From: Hetaerina americana
Lineage: Eukaryota > Arthropoda > Insecta > Odonata > Calopterygidae
DNA length: 64,000 nt
Assembly (NCBI GenBank): GCA_022747635.1
Contig: JAKTNV010000011.1
Coordinates: 21,379,005-21,443,004 of the forward strand
Reading direction: 5' to 3'
Below, one piece after another: positions 36,691 through 48,097 of this stretch. The translations under genes were made by a program, and so were the position numbers. The first letter of the stretch is position 1. The number at the start of each line of letters is the position of its first letter. Under the pieces are notes generated by a model. It saw only the letters and a list, made by a program, of their open reading frames with translations. It made no database searches and was not told the origin of the DNA.

Positions 36691-38171
36691 ATGCGATGAA
36701 CTTTGCAAAAATACCAGCAAACATAAGAAACTGGACAATGCACATACCGTTTGGATAGTTTAAATTTAAGTCAATTCCATGAGACGGTCATTTATTGTGA
36801 CACCGCTATTTATTTTCTCAGGAGGAATAAAATGTAACTCAATATACGATGCGTTGCTACTAAATCAGTATTTCTCCAACGGTTTAACGTAATTTTGTAC
36901 AGTAAGACTGTGAATTTGAATTTGTAGCATTATTCCTAAAAGCATGCTTTCTTCCGGGAAACATTTTCCCCCACTCAATTCCAGGTTGAGTCAAACTTAT
37001 GAATATGAGAGTTCTGTCCTAATTTTTCATCAATATTAAAAAAAAAAACTATTACCTCTCTCTGAATACAGCATTGGTTGAAAACGTTGAAAAAATCAAT
37101 CGCAAATTTTTTATTAATCCTTGAATTATATCTATCGAATTGAACACTTGAATTCTGGATATTGTCCAAATAGACCTAGGAATTTAACAAGTAAAAACTC
37201 GAATTTGTTAAACTTCCATGTCACGGAATTGACAAAATCTATAAAGTTACAAAAAAAATAGGGGTCCATTACCTACACTTTCGCCATCATGCATCAGAAT
37301 AGGTGCTCTACGATGATAAGTTAGGCTCTGCTAATATTTTGGATCACATTGGTTTCTTTGCACATGAAATAGCTTCAAATTAGAAGAAGATCATCCGTAA
37401 TTGTAGAAATCCGCAGAGCACTGTATTTAAAATTCTATTGCTATGCAACTGCTATCTTTCTTATACATAGCACACACGCATGCATTTATATGTATGCGTG
37501 GTATAAACGTATATTTAGTGTATCACACGCCCTTAAAAACTAACTTCAAATCAAACCGAATTTTCCACTACACACAGCAAAATCTTTGAATTCCAACTGT
37601 TTGTAAAGCATGTCCAGTCTCCACCGATTCCCACGTCAAACACCAATTCTCTCCAATCTAATTCTCATTCGTCATGCTTTTTCTGCAATATCATTCACCA
37701 ACTAAATTGAAAACTCTGCCCCACCTACTGCAACGAGAAATACCCCTCGAGGACCGTTTAAACAACCACGCCTCCTGCATTCCTTCATCGGCCTCAACCA
37801 ACGACTTCCTCCACAATGATTTCTTAAATGACTAATTTAAAGTCTAAAATGTTGCCTCTCTCTCCCCTTGAGGCATACCGTTACAGGTCGAATCCTTCGA
37901 GGCGTCGGCGTAAATTTGACTCCAAGGAGTTTGCTCGGCCCTGAACTTGAACCTTGCCCACCCTCTCATCTACGTCATTACCTGCGCCCCTATAAATACC
38001 TATTCTCCGATTAGGTTCCTCTATACCAATATTTCCCTCCTCTCAATACCTCAGTCATCTTCTTTCTAGTGAAATGGGCGGCTTTGCCACCCAAAGTGAA
38101 AAAAAAAATCGTGAGTACCCTTTACTGTGTGCCACCGTTACGCTTTCATGAACCTTTCCCGAGAATACATG

Positions 38172-38173
<2 letters not shown>
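36691..38173. other. no recognised gene
   Basis: AT-rich. 37560-38050 is more pyrimidine-rich and could be further antisense LINE, but no diagnostic motif was found. Confidence 0.3.

Positions 38174-38247
<74 letters not shown>
38174..38247. repeat. (TA)n microsatellite
   Basis: About 37 TA units, forming the left border of the 38-39 kb repeat cluster. Confidence 0.98.
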
Positions 38248-38253
<6 letters not shown>

Positions 38254-38290
38254 CTTCGAAATGGAACGCTCTTCGGCGACGCACAAATAT

Positions 38291-38503
38291 GTAAAAACAC
38301 AGATTTAGATTTTTAGAATATAGAAACACAAAGAAAGGACACTCACAATTTGTTATTTGACGTTTCGACAGCACGGCTGTCGTCTTCAGAATCTGATTCA
38401 GGTTCTGAAGACGACAGCCGTGCTGTCGAAACGTCAAATAACAAATTGTGAGTGTCCTTTCTTTGTGTTTCTATATTCTAAAAACCTAAATCTGTGTTTT
38501 TAC
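38291..38503. repeat. near-perfect inverted repeat, 101-bp arms, between TA and CA/TA arrays
   Basis: The arms at 38291-38391 and 38403-38503 are reverse complements with one mismatch seen, separated by 11 bases. The outer ends read GTAAAAACACAG / CTGTGTTTTTAC and the inner parts contain GTTTCGACAGCACGGCTGTC. Such identity implies a recent duplication or ongoing gene conversion. The right arm runs straight into (CA)n(TA)n. The units may be terminal pieces of a Penelope-like element, but no reverse transcriptase is present to prove it. Confidence 0.9.
38403..38436 (+). ncRNA. hammerhead-ribozyme-like motif (mirror copy on minus strand at 38358-38391)
   Basis: CTGAAGA (38405-38411) is followed by one extra C, a 5-bp stem GACAG/CTGTC closed by CCGTG, and GAAACGTC (38428-38435). 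This resembles the hammerhead core CUGANGA-stem II-GAAA with an abbreviated stem III (AC/GU) and cleavage triplet GUC. The extra base after CUGANGA and a weak stem I (about 2 bp) depart from consensus. Short-stem-III hammerheads are known from Penelope-like elements. The other arm gives the identical motif on the minus strand. Activity is unproven. Confidence 0.3.
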
Positions 38504-38517
38504 ACACACACACACAG

Positions 38518-38591
<74 letters not shown>
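38504..38591. repeat. (CA)n(TA)n microsatellite
   Basis: CA units to about 38538, then about 26 TA units, lying between the inverted repeat and a SINE A copy. Confidence 0.97.
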
Positions 38592-38596
<5 letters not shown>

Positions 38597-38597
38597 T

Positions 38598-38780
38598 AAA
38601 AAAACATATACAGTAATCAATCCGAAGGTTGGTTTAGTAGGTGATAGTAGAGGTCACGAGTACTAAGCCCGACGGCATGTGAAATTCACACATCAGGGTA
38701 GGGGGGCCAGTTCCTTTCCCTGTGCCGGTTATGGTTTCCCAGGAATATCTGGTACCCGAAAAATCACATAGCTTGCAGGT
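38598..38780 (-). mobile_element. SINE family A, truncated copy
   Basis: A-run, CAGTAATCAATCCGAAGG, GGGTAGGGGGGCCAGTTCC and GTGCCGGTTATGGTTTCCC match the full copy at 12299-12580. It stops at CACATAGCTT, so the tRNA-like head with both polymerase III boxes is missing. It sits directly against a (TA)n array. Confidence 0.85.
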
Positions 38781-38934
38781 CCCCCGAGTGTACCTGTCTG
38801 TCAGAGTCGGCCTTCTTCAAGTAAGACTTCAGTCGGCAGAAGGCCGAAAGCTTGAACAATTTACCGTGTGAGTGTCCTTTTAAGTGTTACTATTTTATTT
38901 GTGTTCTATTGTGCCGTCCCAATATTAAATATAA

Positions 38935-38935
<1 letters not shown>
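38781..38935. repeat. hairpin-bearing fragment related to the 38.3-38.5 kb arms
   Basis: GTCGGCCTTCT (near 38807) pairs with AGAAGGCCGA (near 38836). Downstream, GTGTGAGTGTCCTTTTAAGT echoes TTGTGAGTGTCCTTTCTTTG in the inverted-repeat arms. It lies directly before another TA array, so it is probably another terminal piece of the same or a sister element. Confidence 0.5.
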
Positions 38936-38987
<52 letters not shown>

Positions 38988-39085
38988 CACACATATTTTT
39001 GTGTACATATATAAATATATATATATATATATACATACATGTATGTTTATACATATGTATGCATGTGTATACACACACTCATATA
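38936..39085. repeat. (TA)n and mixed TA/CA microsatellite
   Basis: A pure TA run to 38980, followed by TATACACACATATTTTTGTG and ATACATACATGTATG-type sequence. Confidence 0.95.
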
Positions 39086-39850
39086 TTAAGAGAACAACAA
39101 ATAAAAAGTAGGCGATGGAGATGAAGAGAGATTTAGACAAGCTGGCTGTGGTCTAGGACTTTCTCTTCTCGTTTTATATCTTTTTTGCCCGCCTTTTAAG
39201 ACTGAGAAAATCGAAGGCTAATTTATTTAACGCCTCCATGGTCTGGGGCTCGAAATCCAGAGCGAGAGAGCGTCAGCTCGCGTCAGGGAGGAAGCAATGG
39301 AAGGAGGTGGGAGAGAAGGAGGAAGAGGGAAGGGGGTGGAAGGGGTGAGGGAGAGAAAGGGGCGAGAGGGCATCGAGGGAAAGACGAGAGAGAAAGAGAG
39401 AGGACGGGAAGTGTAGCGGTACGAGGAGCGACAAGTGGCGCCGCCAGCGCACGTCTGGAACGCTGAGACACATTCGAGTCCCTCCCCGCCCTCTCTCTCT
39501 CTTTCCCAGACGTCTTCCTCTCCCAACCCCTCCCTGGCCCATCTCCTCCTTTACCTCCAGTCATGGTATGTGCCGACTGCAGTCGACGGGGGAGTGGTGT
39601 TGCGGCGGGAGAAAGGGGTTAGTAACTGCGGGGACTTTTTTCCTTCGATCCGAGTGTATGGGGTCTACTGCGGTCGACAAAACGTCGTACTCAATACGCG
39701 GCCAAAGGGAAAAAGGCATATGAGACGTGCTATCAAAAGCTCAGGTGTTGCTGAACCCCGAGCCGCGGGTGGCAGAATTGGTGATGGGGACGTAAAACAG
39801 GTGGTGCAATGTTTCATCGAGAGAGAGAGAGATTGGAGAGGGTATTGAAT
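39086..39850. other. GC-rich, CpG-containing patch
   Basis: Purine-rich on the plus strand at 39250-39410, then CpG-rich (GGCGCCGCCAGCGCACGTC near 39436) with CTCTCT runs. Frames of 90-137 codons exist on both strands, none with a recognised domain. It resembles the patches at 14, 24, 34, 43-44 and 47 kb. Confidence 0.4.
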
Positions 39851-40284
39851 TGCGTGGTGTGGGTTGAGCTGACCAGCTCTACGTGCTCTTCCCCTTACCC
39901 TCCATCCTTCATCTCGGGGTTTCCGCGTCACGATAAAGATTTTGATGGTGCACTCCCGAGGGACGTGCTTCTCCAGCATAGTATTCAGGATACCATTCGG
40001 CTTTCGCACCTATATTTTTGATGGACCATCACATTTTCAGATTCCGCTTAAAAAATCCGTTTTGTCCTGAAGGAATTGGAATAAATTTTTATGGGAAATG
40101 CGTTTTCGATTTTCTGAGGTTCATAAAGTCTTACCAAATTGATCGTAAGAAGCAGGCAAACGAGTTGATCAATGAAAAAATGTGTAAATTCATAGTTAAA
40201 GCTGTGGTGAATCTAAGTCACACAAAAAACTTAAAAATTGAAAATGAAAAAAACTTTCACATTAATTTTAAGACATCAGATAAT
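39851..40284. other. no recognised gene
   Basis: A 100-codon plus-strand frame (40018-40320) encodes a Lys/Phe-rich peptide with no recognised domain. Confidence 0.25.
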
Positions 40285-40369
40285 GAACTTAAAATAAAAA
40301 CACTTCGCTTTTCCAGATAAAAGCGATCCCTCTATATGTGGAAAAGCGAAGTGTTTTAATTTGAAGTTC
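40285..40369. repeat. hairpin (31-nt arms)
   Basis: GAACTTAAAATAAAAACACTTCGC... (40285-40315) and its near complement (40339-40369) share the core ACACTTCGCTTTTCCA. Small foldback sequence of unknown family. Confidence 0.8.
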
Positions 40370-40764
40370 AATATGAAGAATTTCCACCAAGTCACGCCAG
40401 AAACTGTTTTATTTATACATCAGATAATAATTAAAATGAACAGTTGTTGTATACCGGCCAAAATATGTGTTTCCGATGAACCAGGGACTGAGCCAGCTAC
40501 ACCTCCAAGCGTGACCTAATTCGAAACGAAGTTTTTTTGTACATGATACAAATCAGCTATTGTAATACATCTTTTTTTAATCTGGGCACATTTTAACCTT
40601 CCTTAATTCATTCTCCAATTTTTCGAAGCCCAATTTTTTCCTCCCTCCACCCCGCTTACTGAAAAATTTCCCTTCTGTACATATCATGGCCCAATTAAAA
40701 AAATAATTTTAAGACATGATCATTGAAATGATTTTGAGAAATTAATCAACATACACAATGGAGT
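40370..40764. other. AT-rich DNA, nothing recognised
   Basis: No feature recognised. Confidence 0.35.
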
Positions 40765-40920
40765 CGGGAGACGAGGTAGTTCAGTGGGTTTAACGTTGGA
40801 TTACCGACTGGAGGGCCGTGATTTGATTCTCGAGGACGGCCTATGGGCACCTTTGGTTTCACTCAAGCTGTGGATTTCTCGGGTACCAGAACTTCCTTGC
40901 AGTATAATTTCTTATAGTGC
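40765..40920 (+). mobile_element. SINE-like element, family D relative
   Basis: GAGGTAGTTCAGTGGGTTTA (A-box-like), CCGACTGGAGGGC, a degenerate B box GATTTGATTCTC, then AGGACGGCCTATGGGC and TTGGTTTCACTCAAGC. The head is similar to 31090-31227 but diverged and probably old. Confidence 0.5.
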
Positions 40921-43299
40921 AACCAAATACGTTACCAAAAACCAACCTAACATAGATACAAGACATTTTTTCTGAAATTTTAGAGGTCAGAAACTTTTCA
41001 GACCACACTCGTACATCGCACTTCGAATGATTCTTAGTTGAAAAAAATTCAAATAATAATATAATTCATATTTTTTTCTAATAACACATAAATCCTTAAA
41101 GAAATGGATTATTTCAACTGCCTTGGTATAATATGCATTCTATGGACTGAAATTGAGCGGTTTTTTGGGGATAGTAGCGTTTATGTTTGAAATTTATTCT
41201 CTATGGACATCGTTTTGAGACATGTCTTCGTGAAACCTGTAGCTTCAGAGATAATTCAGAACATCACTATTCATTTTTATAGAGACCAGTTTCAATATGG
41301 ACAGAAATTGACGGTGAGAGATTGTAAATTGTTGATTGGAGAACACGTCCAAATTGACAATTTAGAGTCGTTAAATTCCCTGTACATAATTTTTTCATTC
41401 TACGAACAGCTAATATAGAGAGTCGACGAAGGCACACCGAGTTTAGCTTAGAGGGTACAACTTACGCAAACCGAGCAATTGCAGCTTAGATGATAGACGA
41501 AATTTGAAGATTGGAACTGATTTATCCATTTGCAGGCCATCTGTTTTGGAGAGGTCCCTGCTTTATATCACGAAAATCGTTTCAAACTTACAATTCCTGC
41601 AGTACTCTAGCAAATTAAACTTTATTCAATCGAAATATGAAAATTCCTCCATCTATTTAGAAGTAAAATACTTAGTAGCCGAGAAATATTTTTTTCAATA
41701 ACATAGGCGCCGGATTTTACATGAACAGGTAAATTGATAGATTTTGACAGGCAATTTTGCCATGCGTCTCAGTCCATGCATTCGGACGAAATCACTATTT
41801 TCATAGTGATGAGATTATCGTTAGATTTATTGAACTAAATAACATATATACTTTCGGTTAGGACTTCTCCAATAAGTATAGACTTAGAATTAGCACTAAT
41901 CCAATCCATGTACTCCGACCATGGGATATGTTATATAAGAATTGTTATGAGTATGTATTTAACTAATCATTGATGAAAAAATATATTTTAATTATTTATT
42001 AATAATTTAATCCCTAATTTGCAAGTTTTCCTGGTAATAAAACTATTTTATGGTTTTAATCAATATTAATAGTTGCAAAAAATTCAGTAATGCAAACCCT
42101 CGGTTATTTCTCACAAAAAATTCCGAAACTTTCGAATTCTTCATGTCCAAAAAAGTTTAACTAATTTAGTACTCCAACGATTTTTCTTGCAAGCTAAAAA
42201 GCAAGCTACATATGCTTGTTGCCATTGGTTGTTTTTATTTTTCACTCCTCAAAGTTGTATTTCAAAGTAGAAATACCTCGATTCTGGGCTAATATCTGTG
42301 ACCTTCTATGATATCCATCGGAGTAAGTACTTCCTCTTCTTAATAGTTTTTAGGGTATAATTTTGAATTGGATTTGAAGATAATACACTTAATCTTAACT
42401 TTATAGAGACCATTAATAAGAGCAATTTTTTCCGTTTTACCACCACTTCTTATTTCTCTCGCCCATTAGAGAAGAGAGCAGTAGAATGAAATTAATTAGG
42501 GATTAAAGAACATTAAAGGATCTCCTCCCGTTTTCTTCAAAGAGAAAATGCTAATCATAGTCTTTTGGAAAGAGGAGCAATTCTCGTGGACTCAAATAGC
42601 ATTTGACCTTTTCGAACATTTGAGTTGTGCCCTTAGTGCTTTCACTCATTCTGATTCTTATCGACGCTAAAATACACGTTGAAGCGTTATTCAAGCGTTG
42701 TATATAGTGGAATTGTTTTAAAGCGTTCAGTCGTTTATAATTAAATTCAGGATTTATAAATTTCACCTATGGAAGTGAAAGTATTTTATCTAACCTCACT
42801 TAGGGTAAAGGTTTTTACTCAAAAATATCATTCAGAGAAGTGGTTTGGGTAGCACTGTTGACACCGTGACTTAAACATTATTTTCTCGGCGAGTTCGCGA
42901 CTGGATATACCTCAAGTTATACCTTCGGGATCGTTTTCGCCTAGATCTCTAGTGTCATCAAAAGCTCGCAGTCAGACCGTAAGAATGCCAAATTCAATTT
43001 TTATGAAGTGACTTCATAGAGCTACTTCGTCTGGAAAAAACGATTGACCGTCCCGTCATTTTATTTCCAATTTTTAAAGTACAATCGCTCATAACTCTGT
43101 CTCACTCCCGAGGCGTCGTTGGTTAAGACTATCAAGCACCTTACTATCTCGGTATGGTTGAGGCAAGTGGAGGATTAGGTTGAAGGAATGGAAGAAAAGT
43201 GTAAAGTACTGATTCTACGCATTTATATCCTCAGAACAATAGTTCTCTGAGATAAATGGAGGAAGCTAAAAGTGGACCGAGGATATGACTCTGTCGAAC
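40921..43299. other. AT-rich DNA, nothing recognised
   Basis: A 71-codon frame at 41203-41418 (+) and others are unrecognised. GAGGCGTCGTTGGTTAAGAC near 43111 is vaguely tRNA-like without a B box. Confidence 0.35.
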
Positions 43300-44460
43300 C
43301 CACTGAATTGATCGAGAGGGCAGAGAAGAGAGAGAGAAGACACTGGTTTAATGGGCGAGGAGTGACATCTAGAGGGTTTCTAGGGCGTTGGCAGAGCAGG
43401 TAAGGGTAGGTAGAGGGGGTTTAGTCCTAGGGGGAAAATGTTATCGGAGAATGTGTGTGAGGGAGGGGGAGACGATAGAATAACTGTAGGCGCTCGTCTT
43501 TCTCCTTCATCCGGGAGAGAGGATATGGTTTGCCAATAGTTCGTGTAAAGAACACAGTAAAAGAGGAGAATTTATTTTCCCTCCTCTCTAACATCCCAGA
43601 GGGGGCGAAACTAGAAGTAGGACCTTCGCCGAGGAAGGAGAAATGGGAGTGGGAGATGGACGTTGTTCAATAGTCCCGAGCGTTTCCTTTTCTTTCCTCC
43701 CCACCAAGCGCCATACCGCACGCGTTTTCCAGGCACTCGAGATGATCGGCGGAGAATAAAGTGCCCTCCATTTGGGGATAACTTGCGAATGTGTCGTACC
43801 CGTGGATAGAGGGACGGTTAAAGAGAGAGAATAAAGGGTTGGAAGACTCTTTTTCGGAATGAGGCATCTTCCCTCCCTGCCCAAACTCCCTATTCTCTCT
43901 CCCGCCTCCAGGATCTTTCTCCGTCCTACTCCCATTCTTTCCCCATCCGTCTCTCACTACAAAACCCTCCATCATCTCTACTCCTCTACCCTTTTTCTTT
44001 AGCGCCCCACACCACTCTCTACATCTCGAACTATCGCTCCCGGGCCGGACCGTTCACTTTTCCAACTTCCTCCCGCTCCTCGTATCCTCCTCCAACTCGC
44101 TCCGCTTCTATCTTTCGGTTTTTTCTTTTTCCTGGCAGTAAGAGAAAATGGGGGATGGGGAAAAATCTCGCCCTCTACCCCTCTCTCTCTCCTTCATCCT
44201 GTCTGGTGGGGGGTAGTTGTCTGTCCCGTCAAGCAATCTCCAACCCTCTATCCCTTCCCATCACTCCTCCCTTGTCCCTCAAGTCGGAACCGGGATGGTG
44301 GTGGTAGGTATATTGAAACATGGCGACGCGGGCGATGATGGTTGGCAGTTACACGTGATGGCGTTATTAACTTTCGCTCGACTTTCTCCGTCGATGAAGA
44401 AATTCAATTAGCGCGGTGGGAATTCTTCCCTGTGAGACCCTCATCATTCCAAAACTTCTC
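43300..44460. other. GC-rich, CpG-containing patch
   Basis: About 1 kb: purine-rich on the left (43300-43480), pyrimidine-rich and CpG-bearing on the right (43850-44280). Frames of 102-115 codons on the minus strand have no recognised domain. A possible CpG island, but no promoter element was identified. Confidence 0.4.
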
Positions 44461-44702
44461 CTTGACCGAAATGTTTCCCTCCATCCCCTTTCAGCTACTC
44501 ACATTCATATTAACCTCTTGAAGGATGAGTTTTTGAAAGACTTTCATTCAAGGAAGTGTCAGTTTTCAAAAATTTTTATTCCAGATATGTAAATGGTTCA
44601 TTACCATAATTCATTAAAAATTCAAGTTTTCAGTTTGCATTCAAAAAAATGTTTTTGTTGAAAATTTAGTTGATCATCACTTCAATCTATTAATAGATAC
44701 CA
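44461..44702. other. no recognised feature
   Basis: Short AT-rich stretch before the microsatellite cluster. Confidence 0.3.
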
Positions 44703-44845
44703 TTATATATATATATATATATATGTTTATATGTATATATGTATATATTTATATATTCATTCACATGGAAATAGTTATAAGGAAATGGGATATGAAGACA
44801 TATGAAGGACGACGTATACCTACATATACATACAGATATACAAAT

Positions 44846-44931
<86 letters not shown>

Positions 44932-45031
44932 TCAGATATATATACACATATATATATACGCACACACAGATACACAAACATATATATATCTATATACATA
45001 TATATATATATGTATGTTTATATATATTTAT
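44703..45031. repeat. TA/CA microsatellite cluster holding a family E unit
   Basis: (TA)n at 44704-44758, a family E unit at 44751-44815 (ATTCATTCACATGGAAATAG, then TTATAAGGAAATGGGATATG), then (CA)n (44850-44886) and mixed TA runs to 45031. The embedded unit matches the arms at 25604-25747. Confidence 0.9.
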
Positions 45032-45637
45032 CGCTAAGATTTCATTAAATACAATGATAATCAATAGCCGAAGAGGCAATCACGACTTCCAATGCCTCAT
45101 TTCTTGGTGCGCTCCTTTTCAATGGATAAAAGTACTTATGTGTGAGAGTGGTGTAAAAATATCTCTGCAAAGGACTCTTTTAAGGATAAAAGAAGTAAGA
45201 GGGTTCTTTCACAAGGCAGTGATGGATTTGGGAAACGTTCGCTTGGATCATCGCGAGGATCAGAAGTGATGGTCGTTTCTATGGCAAAGAAAAATCTGAT
45301 CATGGCCATTGTTTACGACTCTGTCTCCTCGAAATAGGGCCCAATAAATGAAGGGAAAGGGTAAGCAATATGGGTTTACCGAGAATTATTTTTTTATAAC
45401 CTGTAGATACATTACTTCTTTCAAGGCAATGAAGTTATTACGACGAAACATGGAGGCGATTGACGAGAATCAATGTAAAAGATTATTAAGATGATAACGA
45501 GGAAAGTATTTGACGAAATTAAATTAATAATCGAATTTACGGAGTTAATAAAATTTTATAATTTATAAGAAAGACTAAACATTAATTAATAATTAATACA
45601 ACAACAGTAAATATTTGGCTTACGGTCAAAAAACAAC
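45032..45637. other. no recognised feature
   Basis: A plus-strand frame continues from the microsatellite to 45269 but looks unremarkable. AT-rich beyond. Confidence 0.3.
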
Positions 45638-45646
45638 ATTAAAGAA

Positions 45647-45819
45647 CTCCAAAGAAAATGCGGAGATGCCGCAACAGTAACTTTAAACGGAGTCATCCGC
45701 TAATGTGCATTTCAATGCAACAATTTCAGAGTGTAAAAATCATTCGCCTTGACCGGGATTGACCAGAATCCCGGTTAAGGCGAATGATTTTCACATTCTG
45801 AAATTGTTGCATTGAAAAG
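45647..45819 (+). mobile_element. miniature foldback retroposon
   Basis: Flanked by 9-bp direct repeats ATTAAAGAA (45638-45646 and 45820-45828). The left end, CTCCAAAGAAAATGCGGAGA then TGCCGCAACAGTAAC and ATTTCAATGCAACAATTTCA, equals the left end of 3242-3654. The right end, AATCCCGGTTAAGGCGAATG...TTGTTGCATTGAAA, equals its right end. The tRNA-like head and central region are missing, so the two complementary tails nearly meet and form an arm of about 50 bp. It is either a deletion derivative or the basic unit of the family. Confidence 0.8.
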
Positions 45820-45828
45820 ATTAAAGAA

Positions 45829-46504
45829 ATCGTTATCATGGAAAAGTTTTTATATCCTGGAAAGAAGAAAAAGATAATTTCCATTTATTTACTGCATGAA
45901 TTCATAGATTTAAATATTTGCAAAAAACTATCCGTTTTTGTTACTTATTGAAAATATTTTCTTAAATTAAAACAAATAAAAAACAATATTGATTAGTTAT
46001 AAATGAACTTTTCTGTGAAAATTAAATCTCTTGTTTCTTAGATATTACTATAAAATTAATCTTGGCATATATTTTTCACTGAAAGTAGTTTTATTCCCTC
46101 TTGAGATTGGACATTGTTACACTATATGTTTTAACTCTTATGTGATGATAACTTTATATATGAACATAAGATATACTAACGCGAGCAATGTTTAATTTAA
46201 CTTTGCAACGCTTTTGTTAAGAGGCCCGTTATGATGCTGACGAATTACTTAAGGCAATTACAAAACGCTGATACATAGGAAATCAGGAATGTCAGCATGC
46301 GAGTGCTGTAAATACTTGTTTCTGACACATTAAAGCTACAATCAATGAAAAAAATGTTTTTTTTCTGTGATTATTAAATCATTTTGAAACGTATGCAGCA
46401 AATACATGTGAACCAGGAAATGATTATAATTTTACTGAAGTGATTTTTTGGCTTGATTTTCTCAGCTATTGATTATTTGTTTGGTAGTATTTATCAGGTA
46501 GGTT
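45829..46504. other. AT-rich DNA, nothing recognised
   Basis: At 46494/46495 there is TTTATCAG|GTAGGT, a second but weaker acceptor-donor juxtaposition. No other feature. Confidence 0.3.
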
Positions 46505-46920
46505 TTCAAATAACACAAAGGCTAACCACCGCTACATTTTTAAGCCTCGCCTAATTCGACACAAACTGAAACTATGAATTACAATAAACCCTCCTTATAT
46601 TCTTCAAATATGTTACCTCCCTTTATTCCGTCAATATACCTAACCTTTTCCTACTCCTTCCTTGCTGGACCACTTTCTCTCCTCTATTATAGTATTTAAA
46701 ATACCTTCTCCAATTAAAATACTCTATATCCACCTTTGCTCCCCCTTTGGTTTTACCAACAATTCCCTTTCCTCTCCAGATATTCATAGTGCTACGCTTG
46801 TATCACTTACCGTACATTTTATATTCTCTATTTTTCTCTGCGCACATCTCTGAAATGTTTCCAATCTACGCCTATCGTCTTGCTCCTTGCTTCAGGGAAA
46901 ATTTTTAGTACAAATCCACG
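46505..46920 (-). mobile_element. decayed LINE (antisense on plus strand)
   Basis: TTCCGTCAATATACCTAACC, CTCCAATTAAAATACTCTAT and CCAATCTACGCCTATCGTC, followed by TTGCTTCAGGG, are antisense to the LINE tail and ETW...KRRLE region. The block order is the same as at 27.7-28.0 kb. Confidence 0.65.
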
Positions 46921-46989
46921 CCGGGTGATAAAATGAATAATAGACATACATAAACAATCAAAATAGTTGAAATTTAACTAAAAATCCGT

Positions 46990-47490
46990 GAATAACTCCA
47001 CCCATGCACGAAACCCTGCACCTCACTTGCCCTCTCAATCCCCTCACCCTTCCTACGCCCCTGAACATCCCCTTACAAGATCCAGACCGTTTCTTATCTA
47101 ACGCTTTTCTTTCCGAGGCACACCGAGACCCTCCGCGCACCCCATACCATCCGGCCGTAGACATCGTCTCGCACCCGCATCGCTGGTACGCTCGGGGCTC
47201 GCTTCGGGTAGGGGTAAGAGAGAGTCTCCACCTTATCGGGCGTCCCATGTGCCGTGCGGAGCCGGAGGGGAACAGAAGAGACCCATTCCTCGCGGCCGTG
47301 CGCCAAAGAGGGGAAAGATTTCTATCCTCTCCTCCTCCCTCTCTCTCTCTCCGTCTGCCGTCGCTTTCTTGCCGAGATACACTCGCGTGTGCATGCGCAA
47401 GGACGATAAAGGGATGATGAAAATGCGGAGAGGGAACAGAGGAAATAACTGCGCGACGAAAATGCCGCGGTCGCACGACTGATGAAACTG
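46990..47490. other. CpG-rich patch (possible CpG island)
   Basis: Notably CpG-rich at 47090-47300 (CGCACCCGCATCGCTGGTAC, GCCGTGCGGAGCCGG) and containing GTGTGCATGCGCAAGG near 47387, which resembles an NRF-1-type site. The minus strand is open for 196 codons (46958-47548) and the plus strand for 137, typical of GC-rich DNA. No domain was recognised in either. It could be a promoter region for a gene outside the window. Confidence 0.4.
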
Positions 47491-47645
47491 TGAAAAACGG
47501 ACTCATATATTTGAAGAACGGACTCATATTAACTACGAGTGCGCACAATTATGCCATGCAATTTATGTATAAAGATAAACACAACATAATGTACATAACT
47601 ACTTCAGACTTTACTCATTCGAATTCTTCTACACACACTCAGACA

Positions 47646-48097
<452 letters not shown>

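Noticed and set aside
43105..43170. tRNA-like GGCGTCGTTGGTTAAGACTA
   Set aside because: No B box or cloverleaf partner; too weak to call.
46958..47548. 196-codon minus-strand frame
   Set aside because: CpG-rich DNA with open frames on both strands; Arg/Ser/Gly-rich peptide without a recognised domain.
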